Assembly (NCBI RefSeq): GCF_029931775.1
Contig: NC_079326.1
Span: forward strand, 10,694,604 to 10,758,603
DNA: 64,000 bases
Direction: 5' to 3'
Source: Euleptes europaea
Taxonomy: Eukaryota; Chordata; Lepidosauria; Squamata; Sphaerodactylidae
In this document: piece after piece, positions 12,086 to 23,419 of the stretch
How the letters are laid out: every line of letters begins with the position of its first letter
How positions within the stretch are numbered: the first letter of the stretch is position 1
Program-made: the position numbers and the translations under genes
The notes under the pieces: generated by a model
Told to the model about the DNA's origin: nothing
Databases searched by the model: none
Seen by the model: the letters and a program-made list of their open reading frames with translations, nothing else

Positions 12086-13863
12086 CAAAGGGCATCTTCA
12101 TAGTGGGACCTACAAGAGCTGAGTCCCAAGCCTGGGTGGGTCTGAATGCGGCATCCACAGACAAGTAATAAATTCAGTTTGTAGTGGGGGATGAAGGTGG
12201 AGAGAGACGTCCATATTGCCGCCCTGCAGATTTCTTCAGCAGCGGCCCAATGATAGAATGCGATGGAGGTGGCCTGACGGAGTGGGCTCTGATGCCTGGA
12301 GGGATTGGGAGGCCGGCTGATCTGTAGGCCAGCTCGATGCAGAGTCAAATATTGTAACTAATAGCCACCCTGGACATGCCCTTGCCTTTGTTTGGAGACA
12401 TCAAGGTGATGTATAGTGCATCCAACTTGCGAAGAGCCTTGGTTTGCTGAAGATAGATGCGGAGGGCACGACGGTCGAGAGTATGCCATTCCTTCTCCTT
12501 GGGGTTTTTGGGGTAGGGGCAGAAGGAGGAGAGATGTATCTCTTTTTCACTATGGAAGTGGGAGTTGACCTTTGAGATGAAGGAAGGGTTGGGACGAAGG
12601 ACGACCTCGTCTCTGTGGAAAATAAGCGCCAAGCTCAGAGACTCTGCGGACAGAGGTGACGTCAGCCTGGAAGAGGGTTTTCATGGGAAACCATTTAAAT
12701 TCCACCATGTGTAGAACCGGTGCAGGGACTACTCAGCTTCGTTCAACCTCTGCTGGCTCAACCAGTTCACTTGAACATTCTTGGAACCTTGGAATGTGTT
12801 CTACTGAGATGGAAAGTAGATTGCTATGGGCCCAGATCAAGATACTCTCTGCTTCCTTGTGTAGCAGGGAGGACCGAAATCCTTCCTGCTTGTTCAAACA
12901 AACCGTTGCAGACACATTGTCTGTTCTCACCAAGACGTGCTTTCCTTGCAGAAACGGATGGAAGGCTAGCAGGGCTCGCATGATGGCTCTGATCTCCAGG
13001 GCACTGATGTTGAGAAGCCATTCCTGAGGAGACCAGAGACCTTGGGCTGGACGGTACAGGTGTGAGGCACTGCAGCCGGAGAGGCTTGTGTCCATAAAAA
13101 GTTAAACAGGTGGTTCGTGGATATATGGAAGGCCCTTGGAGAGGCTGGCATGGCTGATCCACCAGGGAAGACTGAGTTTGACTGCATGAGACAGGAGGAG
13201 GCTTCTGTCCTTCTTGAAAAGGATGTCGAGTTGGTGAGGAAGCAGAAACCACTGAAGTGGTCTGGCCTGACCCAGGGGACCGCTGGAATGCAGGAAATCA
13301 TGAGGCCCTGACTTGCTGCTGACTTGCTGCTGCGGGTGTGCGATGCTATGGACGACAACTTGAAAACTTTGTCCTGCGGAAGGAAGAGTGTGTTCTTGGT
13401 GGTGTCCATTAAGACACCTAGATGCTGAAGAGACTGGGAGGCAATGAGTTTGCTTTTGTTCTTATTCACCAAGAAGCCGTGTAGATGCAGTAAATGCGGG
13501 ACCATTTCGGTATGCTGTATACTCTGGATCCTTGAGGGGGCACAAATTAGAATACCATCCAGATACATTCATTGAGCCATAGAAACTAGGGTCACCAGCA
13601 CCTTGGTGAAAACGCTGTGGGCTGACACGAGGCCAAAGAGAAGGGGCACAGAACAGGAAATGCAGATCTTGGCATGCAAAATGACAGAACCCCCAGCGGT
13701 CACGATGGATGGGAACATGGAGGTGAGACAACCATCCATCCATGAGGTCTATGGAGGCGAGACAGGCATTTGAGCAAAGCTCCTCTGTGATTGAGCGCAG
13801 AGTTTCCATTTGGAACCGCTTGTGGAGTACGTGCCTTTTGACATGCTTTAAGTCCAAGATGGT

Positions 13864-14216
13864 TGTAAGCTCTAGTCCTGAGGCAAACCCATAAACAGAT
13901 TCCAGCAGACGGCAAGTGCACGAAAGCAGTTTTATTGATTAGACTCGACAGGTTACAGAAGCCATATTCAGAATGACACTAGTAAGGGGCTAAGGCAAGG
14001 CACATGGCATATATGGAAAAGCAAAAGGAGATAAGCAGTAACCCAGGCAACCCCCCTCCCAGAGGCAGGAAGGAGTACTTGGCAATTCCCACACTAAAGG
14101 AATCTATGAAGGACTCTATGAAGTCTAAACACGGGGCACGGACTGGCCTTGGAGAGAACAGCAAAACAACACCTGGGAGCACAACCAGGAACTGTCTTCA
14201 TGGCCTGCTCCTGACA
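13864..14216 (-). mobile_element. Solo LTR nested in the DIRS element
   Basis: This 353-bp unit reads TGTCAGGAGC to AGCTTACA on the minus strand, with terminal TG and CA and an AATAAA polyadenylation signal shortly before the 3' part. It is flanked by a 5-bp TSD, atggt (13859-13863 and 14217-14221). No internal retroviral sequence remains, as expected after recombination between two LTRs. Retrovirus-like versus Gypsy-type is not resolved. It is younger than the DIRS copy it interrupts. Confidence 0.85.
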
Positions 14217-14919
14217 ATGGTGCACCAATATACTCTGGAAAAACAGTCCGAGGGGGTCACTGGCTCAATGGCGTCAATCTCTAGGAGGTGGTGGATGGCT
14301 TTCTAACATGGTCCTGAGGTGTTTCTGATGGTTGATGGATCTCAAGGACTGGAGGAACCGGTTTGGGGAAGGAGATCTGAACTTGATCAGGTAGCCGTTC
14401 TGGATGATTTGGAGGACCCAAAGGTCTGGGTGTGACTCCTCCCACTGGTGCAAAAAGTAGCTGAGTCTCCTCCCCACACCTGTGGGGTTCTCGCATCACT
14501 GTCTTCCTGGACGCTGGGACTTGTTGAAATGGTCAGACTGGAACTGGGAAAAACGAGCCAGTCAGGAGAAGTGAGCACCCCTCCGAAAGGAACCTCTGCC
14601 TGAAGCCCAAGGGATCCTTCTCTGATCTGGCCTGAATTTGGGCAATGAGTGAAACAATTGAAAGGAAGGTTGGAATGGACGGCTTCTATTGTCCACACGT
14701 AGGTTTCTGGGCATTGCCTTCTTTTTGACCCTGGTCTCTACCAGGATTCCATCTAATTTATCCCTGAAAAGCTTACCTCCTTGAAAAGGGTACCCCATCA
14801 GGACAGTTTTGGAGCATGCATCTGCCTGCCAGGCTCTAAGCGACAAGGCCCTCCTTATGGCAGAGCCTGCAGACATGGCCCTGGAGGCGAAGGATAAGGT
14901 CTACAGGGAGGAGTCAACC

Positions 14920-15024
14920 AAGAACAGGACTGAAGAAAAATGACCTGTTCCTTTAATAGAAGCTTAATTTGTGGAACTGGGCAGCTGAAGCTTGTACCGT
15001 ATTGGCACGGAAGTGAATAACATC
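14920..15024 (-). mobile_element. Truncated hAT-like MITE
   Basis: It matches the element at 35125-35313 over about 100 bp (shared cagctgcccagttccac and attcacttccgtgcc, here in reverse). The terminal TAGGGTTGCC repeat seen at 35.1 kb is missing on both sides, so only the inner part is left between the DIRS fossil and a CR1 end. Confidence 0.75.
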
Positions 15025-15330
15025 ATAGAATCATAGAGTTGGAAGGGACCACCAGAGTCTTCAAAGTCCAACCCCCTGCACAATGAAGAAATTCACAACT
15101 ATCTCCCCCCGCACACCCCCAGTGACCAGAAGATGGCCAAGATGCCCTCCCTCTCATCATCTGCCTAAGGTCACAGAATCAACATTGCTGACAGATGACC
15201 ATCTAACCTCTTCTTACAAACCTCCATGGAAGGAGAGCTTACCACCTCCCGAGGAAGCCTATTCCACTGAGGAACTGCTCTGCTAGAAAATTCTTCCTAA
15301 TGTCTAGACGGAAACTCTTTTGATTTGACT
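15025..15330 (-). mobile_element. CR1 LINE 3' end
   Basis: It starts with the antisense CR1-type tail atagaatcatagagttgg and continues aagggaccaccagagt and ccaaccccctgcacaatg, the familiar reptile CR1 3' untranslated region. The copy is 5'-truncated at about 15330. No coding part is left. Confidence 0.85.
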
Positions 15331-15429
15331 TGACAAAATGTGAAGTACACAGATATTTAAAAAACAAAGGACAGGCAGGAAGTTATACACCATAGGCATG
15401 CTTGTAAAATGCTATGAATACTTAAGATC

Positions 15430-16780
15430 ATGTACAGACATAAAATAAATCTTTAATGAGTGGCATGCATATGGACCAGTATGAAAAATACAGTAAATCA
15501 GAAGAACAGGGACAGTTAAAATCCTGTATAATTGAAGTATCCCTGGAGAAAGACGCAGGAACAAGGAAAGGAGAACCTAAAGCCACAGTTTGGTCATACA
15601 CAGAATAATTAGGGCAGGGTTGGTTGGCACTGGGTGTCCCACCCAGCACAGGGAAAATACACCCGCCAATCATCCAGGGTTCAACGGCATTCCAGGAAGA
15701 TGGGAGCCTGGCGGGCATCTGCACATGCCTCAGGAGGGCCTTAAAAGAGTCGCTAGGAGGAAGCTGGAGGTGGAATAGAGGGGCACTGCGGGGACAGGAA
15801 GGGGACTGCTTCCCAGTCCAGCCCAAAGCTATTTTGCGACTGTGAGAAAGTAGAGGTGTTTTCAGTAACCTCTGCTGCCCTCCTCTCATTTCTTTGCCCT
15901 GCACCCAGACAAAGGATGGAGCCCACGGAATGCAAATCCCCAGCCAGTTCTGCCCCACAGCCTTGACGCACTCAAGCACACGCGGGTCCAGGCCCCCAAT
16001 ACAAAACCAACCTGGGATTTCAAACTAAAAGTTGAGTTTTGTTTGTTAATCTGTTTGTTACAAATTATGGTTTCTCAGTGAATCCACAAGCTACAGTTTG
16101 TTGAGTAGTACCACATCACGTGGCTGCCTGGTCACAATGACAGGAGTACAGGGACACAGTCCTCCTTGCTGAGTGGAAGTAGGGGAGTCAGAAAGCAGAC
16201 AGGGTTTGGGTTCAACCTGAGATTTGTTACTTATGTCTGCCACAGTTTATCATGATGTTTGAATAAGGAATGACTCTCAAGCTGTACCCAAACACATTTC
16301 ATAAAAGGCATTTCAAGATCAACGACAGTATTGCAGATATTAATACAGAATAAAATAAAATCTATACAGACTGGCATTTCACCTCTCATTCTATACATCT
16401 CTGGTCCCAAGCCCAGTCAGAGAGTCATGAGCCACTAATCCATCATACTTATGTTACCACAAATCAAAAGATTACAGTAAAATGCTCTTTCTGGTTGGCT
16501 TTAAGGCAAACTCAGCTCCCCACACCTCTTTTACATTTGCAAAGCCATAAGAACCATGTTTTAATCCAGGTTATTCAAGGCTACTGCACAAATATTCTAA
16601 TATAAATATCTAGGCCTTCTGGATTTCATCTGCTTTGCTCAGCTGATATGATGGTAAGATGGAATCAGGAAGATTATGATAAAAACAATCATTTATTAAA
16701 AATATTTCTACTGCGCATCTCCATATAAATATATTTGAGGCAACATCATTATCCATGACGTCTCATCATAATTACCTATG
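15430..16780. other. Unassigned; possible old interspersed repeat at 15.55-15.98 kb
   Basis: A 183-codon open frame on the minus strand (15979-15428) is the longest here, but it resembles no protein I know. The surrounding sequence (gggtgggacacccagtgcc on the minus strand) reads like a GC-richer interspersed repeat or old LTR. The rest, 16.0-16.78 kb, is AT-rich with nothing recognised. Confidence 0.35.
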
Positions 16781-16785
16781 AGACT

Positions 16786-16998
16786 TGAACACATGAAGCT
16801 GCCTTAAACTGAATCAGACCCTTGGTCCGTCAGAGTTGGTATTGTCTATTCAGACTGGCAGCGGTTTTCCAGGGCCCCAGAAAGAGGTCTTTCACATCAC
16901 TTATTGCCTGGTCCTCTTTTACTGGAGATGCCAGGGATTGAACCTGGGACCTTCTGCATGCAAAGCAGAAGCTCTTCCACTGAGCCACAGCCCCTCCC
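16786..16998 (-). mobile_element. tRNA-derived SINE (family A)
   Basis: It reads acacatgaagctgcctta through gccagggattgaacctggg (box B in reverse) to ccactgagccacagcccc (box A region in reverse). It is well conserved and nearly full length. Confidence 0.9.
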
Positions 16999-17329
16999 AG
17001 ACTTCAGGGGCAAAGTCTACTTCCAAATGTGCACAAAATAGTGAGTCTGGTTTTAATGAATCAACAGGTATGGTACTCATAGATCAGCCTTTTAATGAGA
17101 AAGAAGAAGAAAAAGGGCTCTAGCTTTTCAAGGGAAGCTTTGAGCAAAAAAAGGCAAAAAACTAACTAAACAGACCACAGGGCCACCACATTAGGAAAAA
17201 ATACTTGCACAATGCCAGTATTCTGTTAGCTACAACCATCTGATCAATGGGAAGGTTAAAAAAACAATTTGGAGAGTTATTACCTGCTGTATAAAAGAGA
17301 TAAAAGTTAGACCTCGTCTTTAGTACAGC

Positions 17330-18630
17330 AGCTTCTCACCTCCTTGACTGCACCTTCAATCACCACAGCCAGGTCCCTCTTCGCCACCGGAGGGAGATTT
17401 TGGGGGCAGAGCCTGGGGAGGGGAGGGTTTGGGGAGGGGAGGGACTTCAATGCCATAGAGTTCAATGGCCAAAGCGGCCATTTTTCTCCAGGCGATCTGA
17501 TCTCTATCGGCTGGAGATCAGTTGAATTAGCAGGAGATCTCCTGCTACTACCTGGCAGTTTATGCAAAAATATAAACAGAGTTGCTTTAGGGAAAAGCTT
17601 ATTTAGAAATTGCAACTACTATGGCTCAAAATAAGAAATGATATTACTTTGTGTGCATAATATTGCAGATTAGATATATTGGTGCAAAATATATTAAATT
17701 ATAACACTGTAAAATGAAACTGACAATAAACTATTTCATTTGTATTAAACTCATACAAATGGTTTAACAAATAAATATAGGAGTATAGCCAATGTAATGC
17801 TTCTTACTATGGGTCAATAGGACAAATAAATGAGCATCTTGTTACAAATCTGTTATACAACATATAACAAAAAAAAATGTGGTAAGCATGAACCAGGACA
17901 CAAAAAGGGTGGGACAGGTCCCCAGTAAAAGACTTTCTTATGTTGCTTTGAATTGTATTAATTTCATAATTTCTTCTCAAAGCATAAGCTTTATGCAATG
18001 TGGTTGTAACATAAAGCTTTATGCAACATGGTTGCAACTTAGTTAGCTATGAGCTAGTCCCATATGGAATCATAGGTCAGAGACCATCCAGGATCCCATG
18101 GGACCTTAAACTACATCAAAGTATGTTACTTCAACTATGTGAAGCTAATGCTCTCAACAGTCTTCATACAAGAAGCTTAGGCTCTTGTTACAACCACGTT
18201 GCATAAAGCTTATGCTGTGAGAAGAAATTGTGAAATTAATACAATTCAAAGCAACATAAGAAAAGGACACGGGACTGGACACAGGTGGCTGAAGAAGGAA
18301 GAAACAAAGTCTTTTACCGGGGACTTGTCCCACCCTTTTTGTGTCCTGGTTCATGCTTACCACGTTTTTTTGTTATGTGTTGTATAACAGATTTGTAAAA
18401 AGATGCTCATTTATTTGTCCTATTGACCCATTGTAAGAAGCATTACATTGGCTATACTCCTATATTTATTTGTTAAACTATTTGTATGAGTTTAATACAA
18501 ATGAAATAGTTTATTGTCAGAGTTTCATTTTACAGTGTTCTACTTTAATATATTTTGCACCAATATATCTAATCTGCAATATTATGCACAAAAAGTACTA
18601 CCTGGCAGTTGGCAACCCTACTGCCGCAGG
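17330..18630 (-). mobile_element. hAT-like MITE with TAGGGTTGCC end, interrupted
   Basis: The piece at 17360-17560 (ccaccggagggagatttt, ctatcggctggagatcag, ctacctggcagtt) resumes after the 1,035-bp insertion with ggcaaccctac at 18611. The ggcaaccct end matches the terminal repeat of the MITE at 35.1 kb. The internal sequence is a different, common squamate repeat. Class assignment is inference from the ends. Confidence 0.6.
17561..18595. mobile_element. 1,035-bp inverted-repeat insertion with 15-bp TSD
   Basis: The insertion is bounded by tactacctggcagtt (17546-17560 and 18596-18610). Inside, the left arm (about 17648-18010) and right arm (about 18180-18592) are reverse complements with few differences, apart from about 45 bp present only in the right arm (near 18265-18310). 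A spacer of about 170 bp and an unpaired 87-bp left end complete it. A 15-bp TSD suggests LINE-type target-primed insertion rather than a cut-and-paste MITE. I recognise no coding content or family. Confidence 0.85.
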
Positions 18631-20370
18631 AGGCAGAGCCAGCCACAAAATGATTGCCACAGCTTAACTTCGGTACCACAGTGTAGATCGTTGTGTTGTG
18701 GTGGCAGCTGCTGCCAAAGCAATGCTTTAAAAACTGTGCACGTGTGTGCCATGTCAGGGACCCCTGCAATCGAGAAATGCACAGTATGATCCTGAAGAGG
18801 AAAGCAGTAAGAACAACAACAAAAAATGGGTAGACATTTAGACTTGATCATCTGGCAGGCAGTGCCATTATTATTGACGTGTATGAGAGTTGAAAGCTAA
18901 AATATGGGACAGGAAAAACTGACCCATCAAAATGATGCAAGCCTGAGTCATTTATGGGAATCTGGTTTTGATTTATAGACTGCGTGAATAAACCAGATTT
19001 CATACATTACAAAGCCTTCAAAATACTTGTTTAGTGATCAGATAGTTTTATAATTCAGTTACATATCTCTGAATTTCCTTCTGTATGACAACTCTAATAA
19101 CGGTTATTGGATTAATCCAACTGGTAAATTATGACTTGAGCCAATTGTTCAATTCTTTCTTTTTTATTATTGTCATCTATCAATGTTGTTTCCTTGTGTT
19201 GGCTAACCTTGTGTTTGTAAGTTGTGGTGATCTGTGATATTAAAATGATAATGTTTGTGAAGAAAAATACAGCTAAATATAAAAATTTGCTTTTGGGGTA
19301 TGTAATATATATATGCAGACACGGAGTATGGAATATTATTCTAGGCAAAGAGAGTACTTATGAACCTATGGTTAGATTTTCCCCCCATTTTGAACTTGTA
19401 CCTATATTCTTCTTCCACAAAATGTTCCAGGGCATGAATTGGGTGTCTGAGCTCCACCCACCTGCAAGTCATACCCTCTAACTTAGAAACACCCCCTAAT
19501 ACCAAGTAGAAAAGTATTTGGGGTTACTGTGTAAGAAAGGAAAAGGCACTCAGTGCCTGCTCAATACATGATTTCCACCAAGTCTTAGCCCAGAAAGAAT
19601 AACCTTGGCTTAAATATATTTAGATCCCCCCATCTGTAACAAGAGGCAACTGGGATTAAGATTGATGAGCTATTATCCCACATCCCACCCCACCGAAGTG
19701 GCTCTGTACAATGAAATACTTTTTCTGTGCTAAGAGGTCTTGGGGTTTATAACCAGTATTATGACCTCATTAATCATTTACCCCTAAACGCAAGTTAGGT
19801 AACAGTGGTTGTTTTCTGGTGAGAAAGAGATATTTTTGCACATGCTCAGAGGAACATATTCCTTCAAACAGGCAAGGTGTAACAAAGTAGATCACACATA
19901 ACAATTAAGAACAAAAAGAAAGCTTGAGACAGAATAACCCCCCATGCCACAATACACGTCTTTGGTAATTTTCCCCTGCAAACAGAGGAGAGAAGCAAAC
20001 AAAAACTGATATAGAACTAGTTTAGTGCTTGAATTTCCTTCAAATGCTTGGATTTGTTCCTTCTGGCAAGCTGGAGAAATAACCAAAGGTGAGAGGAGGT
20101 CATGGAACAGGGCATGTAAGAATGAGCCTAGACAGAATGCATGAACTGGCTCACGACTGGAGCCTTCTTGCAGCTTCCCCTCTCCTATCCCTTGAGAAGC
20201 AATCAGGTGGAAAGCTGCTTCCACATTTCCCCTTCTATTTCTTCCTAATAAGAAAAACAAACAGTGACTGGCTTTAAACAGAAAAGGGATGCTAGAAGTT
20301 CATAAAGGGAACCTGGTGTTCTGCATGCTCCTGTATGTCATCTGCAGGCATGGTCCTGGTTGCCATTTGT
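18611..20370. other. Mostly unassigned; repeat-like at 18.61-18.80 kb
   Basis: 18611-18800 (gccgcaggaggcagagcc and following) looks like the flank or continuation of an interspersed repeat. The remainder is AT-rich with no gene, RNA or repeat that I can support. Confidence 0.4.
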
Positions 20371-20375
20371 CTTAA

Positions 20376-20668
20376 AAGGTAAAGATCCCCTGTGCAAGCA
20401 CCGGGTCATTCCTGACCCATGGGGCGACGTCACATCCCGACGTTTCCTAGGCAGACTTTGTTTGCGGGGTGGTTTGCCAGTGCCTTCCCCAGTCGTCTTC
20501 CCTTTACCCCCAGCAAGCTGGGTACTCATTTGACCGACCTCGGAAGGATGGAAGGCTGAGTCAATCTTGAGCCGGCTACCTGAAACCGACTTCAGCTGGG
20601 ATCGAACTCAGGTCGTGAGCAGAGCTTGGACTGCAGTACTGCAGCTTACCACTCTGCGCCACGGGGCT
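20376..20668 (-). mobile_element. Sauria SINE
   Basis: Read on the minus strand: a tRNA-like head (ccgtggcgcagagtgg, then cctgagttcgatcccagc as box B), a middle with cttccgaggtcgg, and a Bov-B-like tail (aaggcactggcaaaccac, gtcaggaatgacccggtg, ttgcacaggggatcttt). Sauria SINEs are tRNA-derived, use Bov-B LINE machinery and are specific to lepidosaurs. It is full length and little diverged. Confidence 0.92.
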
Positions 20669-21153
20669 TAGCTGTGAAATAATCTGAAATTTCTGACTGT
20701 AAACAGGAACCTGTTATATAACTAGGTGGATTACATCTTTCAGCCCTGCTCTCTTTCCTTGCCCCATGACCAATTACAAGATTATTAACCCCGGCTCAGT
20801 ATTTGAACTACTGCACCCATAAATCTTCCAGAATTAGATATCAAAAGCAGAAGTCCTTTAGAAATAATGGCTTGTGGAACTCACAGAAAGTGTCTCTCCC
20901 ACTTCAATGTCCACTGTACCCCAGAAATGTTGTTCTGGTTGCAGGGGACTCCTATGAATACTGCTGGGCACGATGTGAGAGTCTGGAGTTGGGGGACCGG
21001 AGGGAAAAAACCCTCCATGGCCAGAAATATCCTTCTAAATGGTGGAATACAGCCTCTGGATTCAAGTCAGGGAAAATGCCAGAATCTTCAGCCTACTATT
21101 AAGGCACCATATAAAACAGCAATAAATGAACTGGTCAACAGAACACCACAGGT

Positions 21154-21595
21154 GTGATTTAATGGCTCTTTAAGAAGAGTATTTATTATCTTAAAAATAA
21201 GATACACCAGTAGAGTATTTATTATCTTAAAAATTTCTCAGTACTCAGTTGTTGCTGTTCGCTGGCTGATTCTGTTCAGTAGCCTTCTCTGTTAAGGCTT
21301 TCAGACACGTCAATGAAGTAAATTGTTCTCTTTATGGGATGCCTGATTATTTAGTGAATACCTTCAAGGTCTTTATTTGAGGTCAGGACATTACATGGTG
21401 TCAGAAGTTACAGATATGGATTTTTTTCGACTTCCATCTCCATTTGTTTTGCAAGGAAATTTGGCTGAGAAGTGGAAACGTTGGGAGCAAGCTTCCCGAT
21501 TATAGCTTACAGCGGCTGGAGTTGATGATGTATCTAGTAAACGGCAAATAGCTATTTTGTTGAACTGTGTGGGACAGGAAGACTTGTGGTCTCTA
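21154..21595 (+). mobile_element. Ty3/Gypsy-type LTR and gag start, broken
   Basis: A candidate LTR (about 21154-21396, starting tgtgattt and ending ttaca) is followed by a primer-binding-like tggtgtcagaagt. Shortly after comes a gag-like start in which residues such as MDFFRLPSPFVLQGN are visible. Only the first part of the element survives, and it is a fossil. The family call rests on the start of Gag and the layout. The LTR contains a short internal duplication (agagtatttattatctt, twice). Confidence 0.6.
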
Positions 21596-21596
21596 A

Positions 21597-21662
21597 GGGG
21601 CTCCTGGACTCGACTTCAGCTGGTCTCTTCTACTGCAGACCAACACAGCTACCATCTGAAAC
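21597..21662 (+). repeat. Short interspersed repeat tail
   Basis: The phrases tctcttctactgcagacc and acacagctaccatctgaaac are part of a common squamate repeat. A related antisense trace lies at about 31380-31440. The family is unassigned. Confidence 0.45.
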
Positions 21663-22232
21663 TGCACCCAGATTTGTAGATGACACCCAAATTATTCATA
21701 ATGATGAGAAGTAAAACAGATTGTGAACAGTTTCAAGGGGATTTCTCCAAATTGGGGGAGTGGGTGACATTCTGGCAAATGAGGTTCAATGTAAGTATAA
21801 AATGATGCACATTGCGGTAAAAAAAATCCTAACTTTACGTGGTCAGGTCTGAATTGGTGGTAATTGACCAGGAACGTGTTCATGGTGTCCTGATGGATAG
21901 TTCAATGAAAACGCTAACTCCGTGTATGGGACCAATAAACAAGGCAAGTTCTGTGCTCAGGAGTATTAGGAAAGGGACTGAAACAAAAAAGCAAATACTG
22001 TAATGCCCATGTATAGATGTAAGGCAAAACTACATCTGGAATCCTGTGTACAGTTATGGTTGCTGTATCTCAAAATACATACTATAGCAACTAGAAAAAG
22101 GTGCAGAAATGAGAAACCAAACTCATCAAGAGGCTGCATCACCTTCTCTTCCATATGAGGAAAGGCTTATTCGTTTGGAGCTTAGAGAAAAAAAATGACT
22201 GTGGGCCTCATCAAACTTTATGAGATCCTAAA

Positions 22233-22540
22233 TGCCTTATGGCGCAGAGTGGTAAAGCTGCAGTGCTGCAGTCCAAGCTCTGCTCACGACCTGAGTTCAT
22301 CCCCATGGAAGTTGGTTTCAGGTAGCCAGCTCAAGGTTGACTCAGCCTTCCATCCTTCCGAGGTTGGTGAAATGAGGACCCAGCTTGCTGGGGGTAAAGG
22401 GAAGATGACTGGGGAAGGCACTGGCAAACCACCCTGTAAACAAAGTCTGCCTAGTAAATGTCGGGATGTGATGCCCCACCCCACCCCGGGTCAGGAATCA
22501 CCTGGTGCTTGCACAGGGGACCTTTACCCTTACCTTTTTA
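22233..22540 (+). mobile_element. Sauria SINE inside a LINE
   Basis: It starts ccttatggcgcagagtgg, has box B-like cctgagttcatcccc, the middle cttccgaggttgg, and the Bov-B-like tail gcttgcacaggggaccttt followed by T-rich sequence. It is full length and somewhat more diverged than the 20.4-kb copy, and it lies in sense orientation within the LINE. Confidence 0.92.
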
Positions 22541-22544
22541 ATGT

Positions 22545-22952
22545 TTGTTGGTGGACAACACAAGGACTTTGCACCAGATGTTCAATGGGAATTTTTGGGC
22601 CTCCCACACTCACACATGCCCATTTTTTCTTACATACAGATAGAAGTGGCTTCAGCCTCCTCCCCTGCCCCCCCCCATGCCTGTAACTTACTCAAACTGC
22701 CTGTGGAATTGCTATTGGCTCAGTTAGGCAGCTGACATGCAGCCACTTAAGTAATGTGATTTTACAAATGGACCCAATAATGGTTCTGCAGGGCAGTTTG
22801 AAGGAGCAAAAATAGTGGCCGGGTGGGGGGGACTGAAGCCACTTCTACCTGCAATACTGCAGTCACACAAAAAAGGGGGAGTGTATGAGTCTGGGAGGCA
22901 CAACACTTCTACTGAATGTCTGATGCAAAGTCCTTGTGTCGTTCACTGATGT
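22545..22952. mobile_element. Palindromic MITE of about 400 bp
   Basis: Terminal arms: acacaaggactttgcacca at the left and its near-complement tgatgcaaagtccttgtgt at the right. Pairing continues inward: agaagtggcttcag against ctgaagccacttct, and actcaaactgcc against ggcagtttga. No protein is encoded. It sits directly after the Sauria SINE tail, within the same LINE. Confidence 0.8.
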
Positions 22953-23419
22953 GTGAATTGGCCTTAAGATAGTGATTTAGAAAATTATGCATGGGGTGGA
23001 GAAAGTGGATAGAGCTTTTCTCCCTCTCATAATGCTAAAATTTGGAGGTACCAAAGTAAGTTGATGGGCTGTAGATTCAAGACAGACAAAAGGAAATTTG
23101 CTGAAAGAGTAATTAACTTGTGAAATTCACTGCCGTATGACGTAAAGATGGCAACTAGTTTTAGTGGACTTTAACAGGGGACTAGATAAATTCATGTAAG
23201 ATAGGTCCACCGGTTGCTATTAACCATGATGACCAAGTGGAGCCTCTGTGTACTGAAGCAATAACCCTATAATGACCATGCTGGGGTTAACAGGGAAGGC
23301 TTTTGCTTCCATGTCCTGCTTGTGGGCCTTCAGGTGGGATCTGGCTGGCCATTGATGCTGGACTAGAAGGCCCACTAGTCTCATCTAGTATGGCTGGCTA
23401 CTCTTCTGTTCTAAGTGGA

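Larger units (their letters stand above)
11541..14918 (-). mobile_element. DIRS-type tyrosine-recombinase retroelement, broken
   Basis: Read on the minus strand the parts come in the DIRS order: Gag C-terminal region (14.88-14.56 kb), reverse transcriptase start (14.50-14.23 kb), reverse transcriptase core (13.86-13.40 kb), an RNase H-like domain with RTDNVSA (13.1-12.75 kb), and tyrosine recombinase (12.63-12.0 kb). The 3' end carries an inverted repeat of about 75 bp (11541-11620 against 12005-12085). A solo LTR interrupts the RT region. It is a fossil with many breaks and lacks its 5' part. DIRS elements use a recombinase instead of an integrase. Confidence 0.85.
21665..23416 (+). mobile_element. 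CR1/L2-type LINE, C-terminal RT region and 3' UTR, interrupted
   Basis: Colinear pieces: gatgacacccaaattatt, ggaatcctgtgtacagttatgg, aaaggtgcagaaatgag, then after two insertions ttatgcatggggtggaga, tcaagacagacaaaaggaa, and the 3' end tgctggactagaaggcc to ctcttctgttct. The 3' end is the sense version of the copy at 11.19-11.54 kb. A Sauria SINE (22233-22540) and a palindromic MITE (22545-22952) split it. Confidence 0.8.

Noticed and set aside
15428-15979. 183-codon minus-strand frame as a gene
   Set aside because: No known motif, no splice or start context, and the sequence reads like an interspersed repeat; an overlapping frame is also open.
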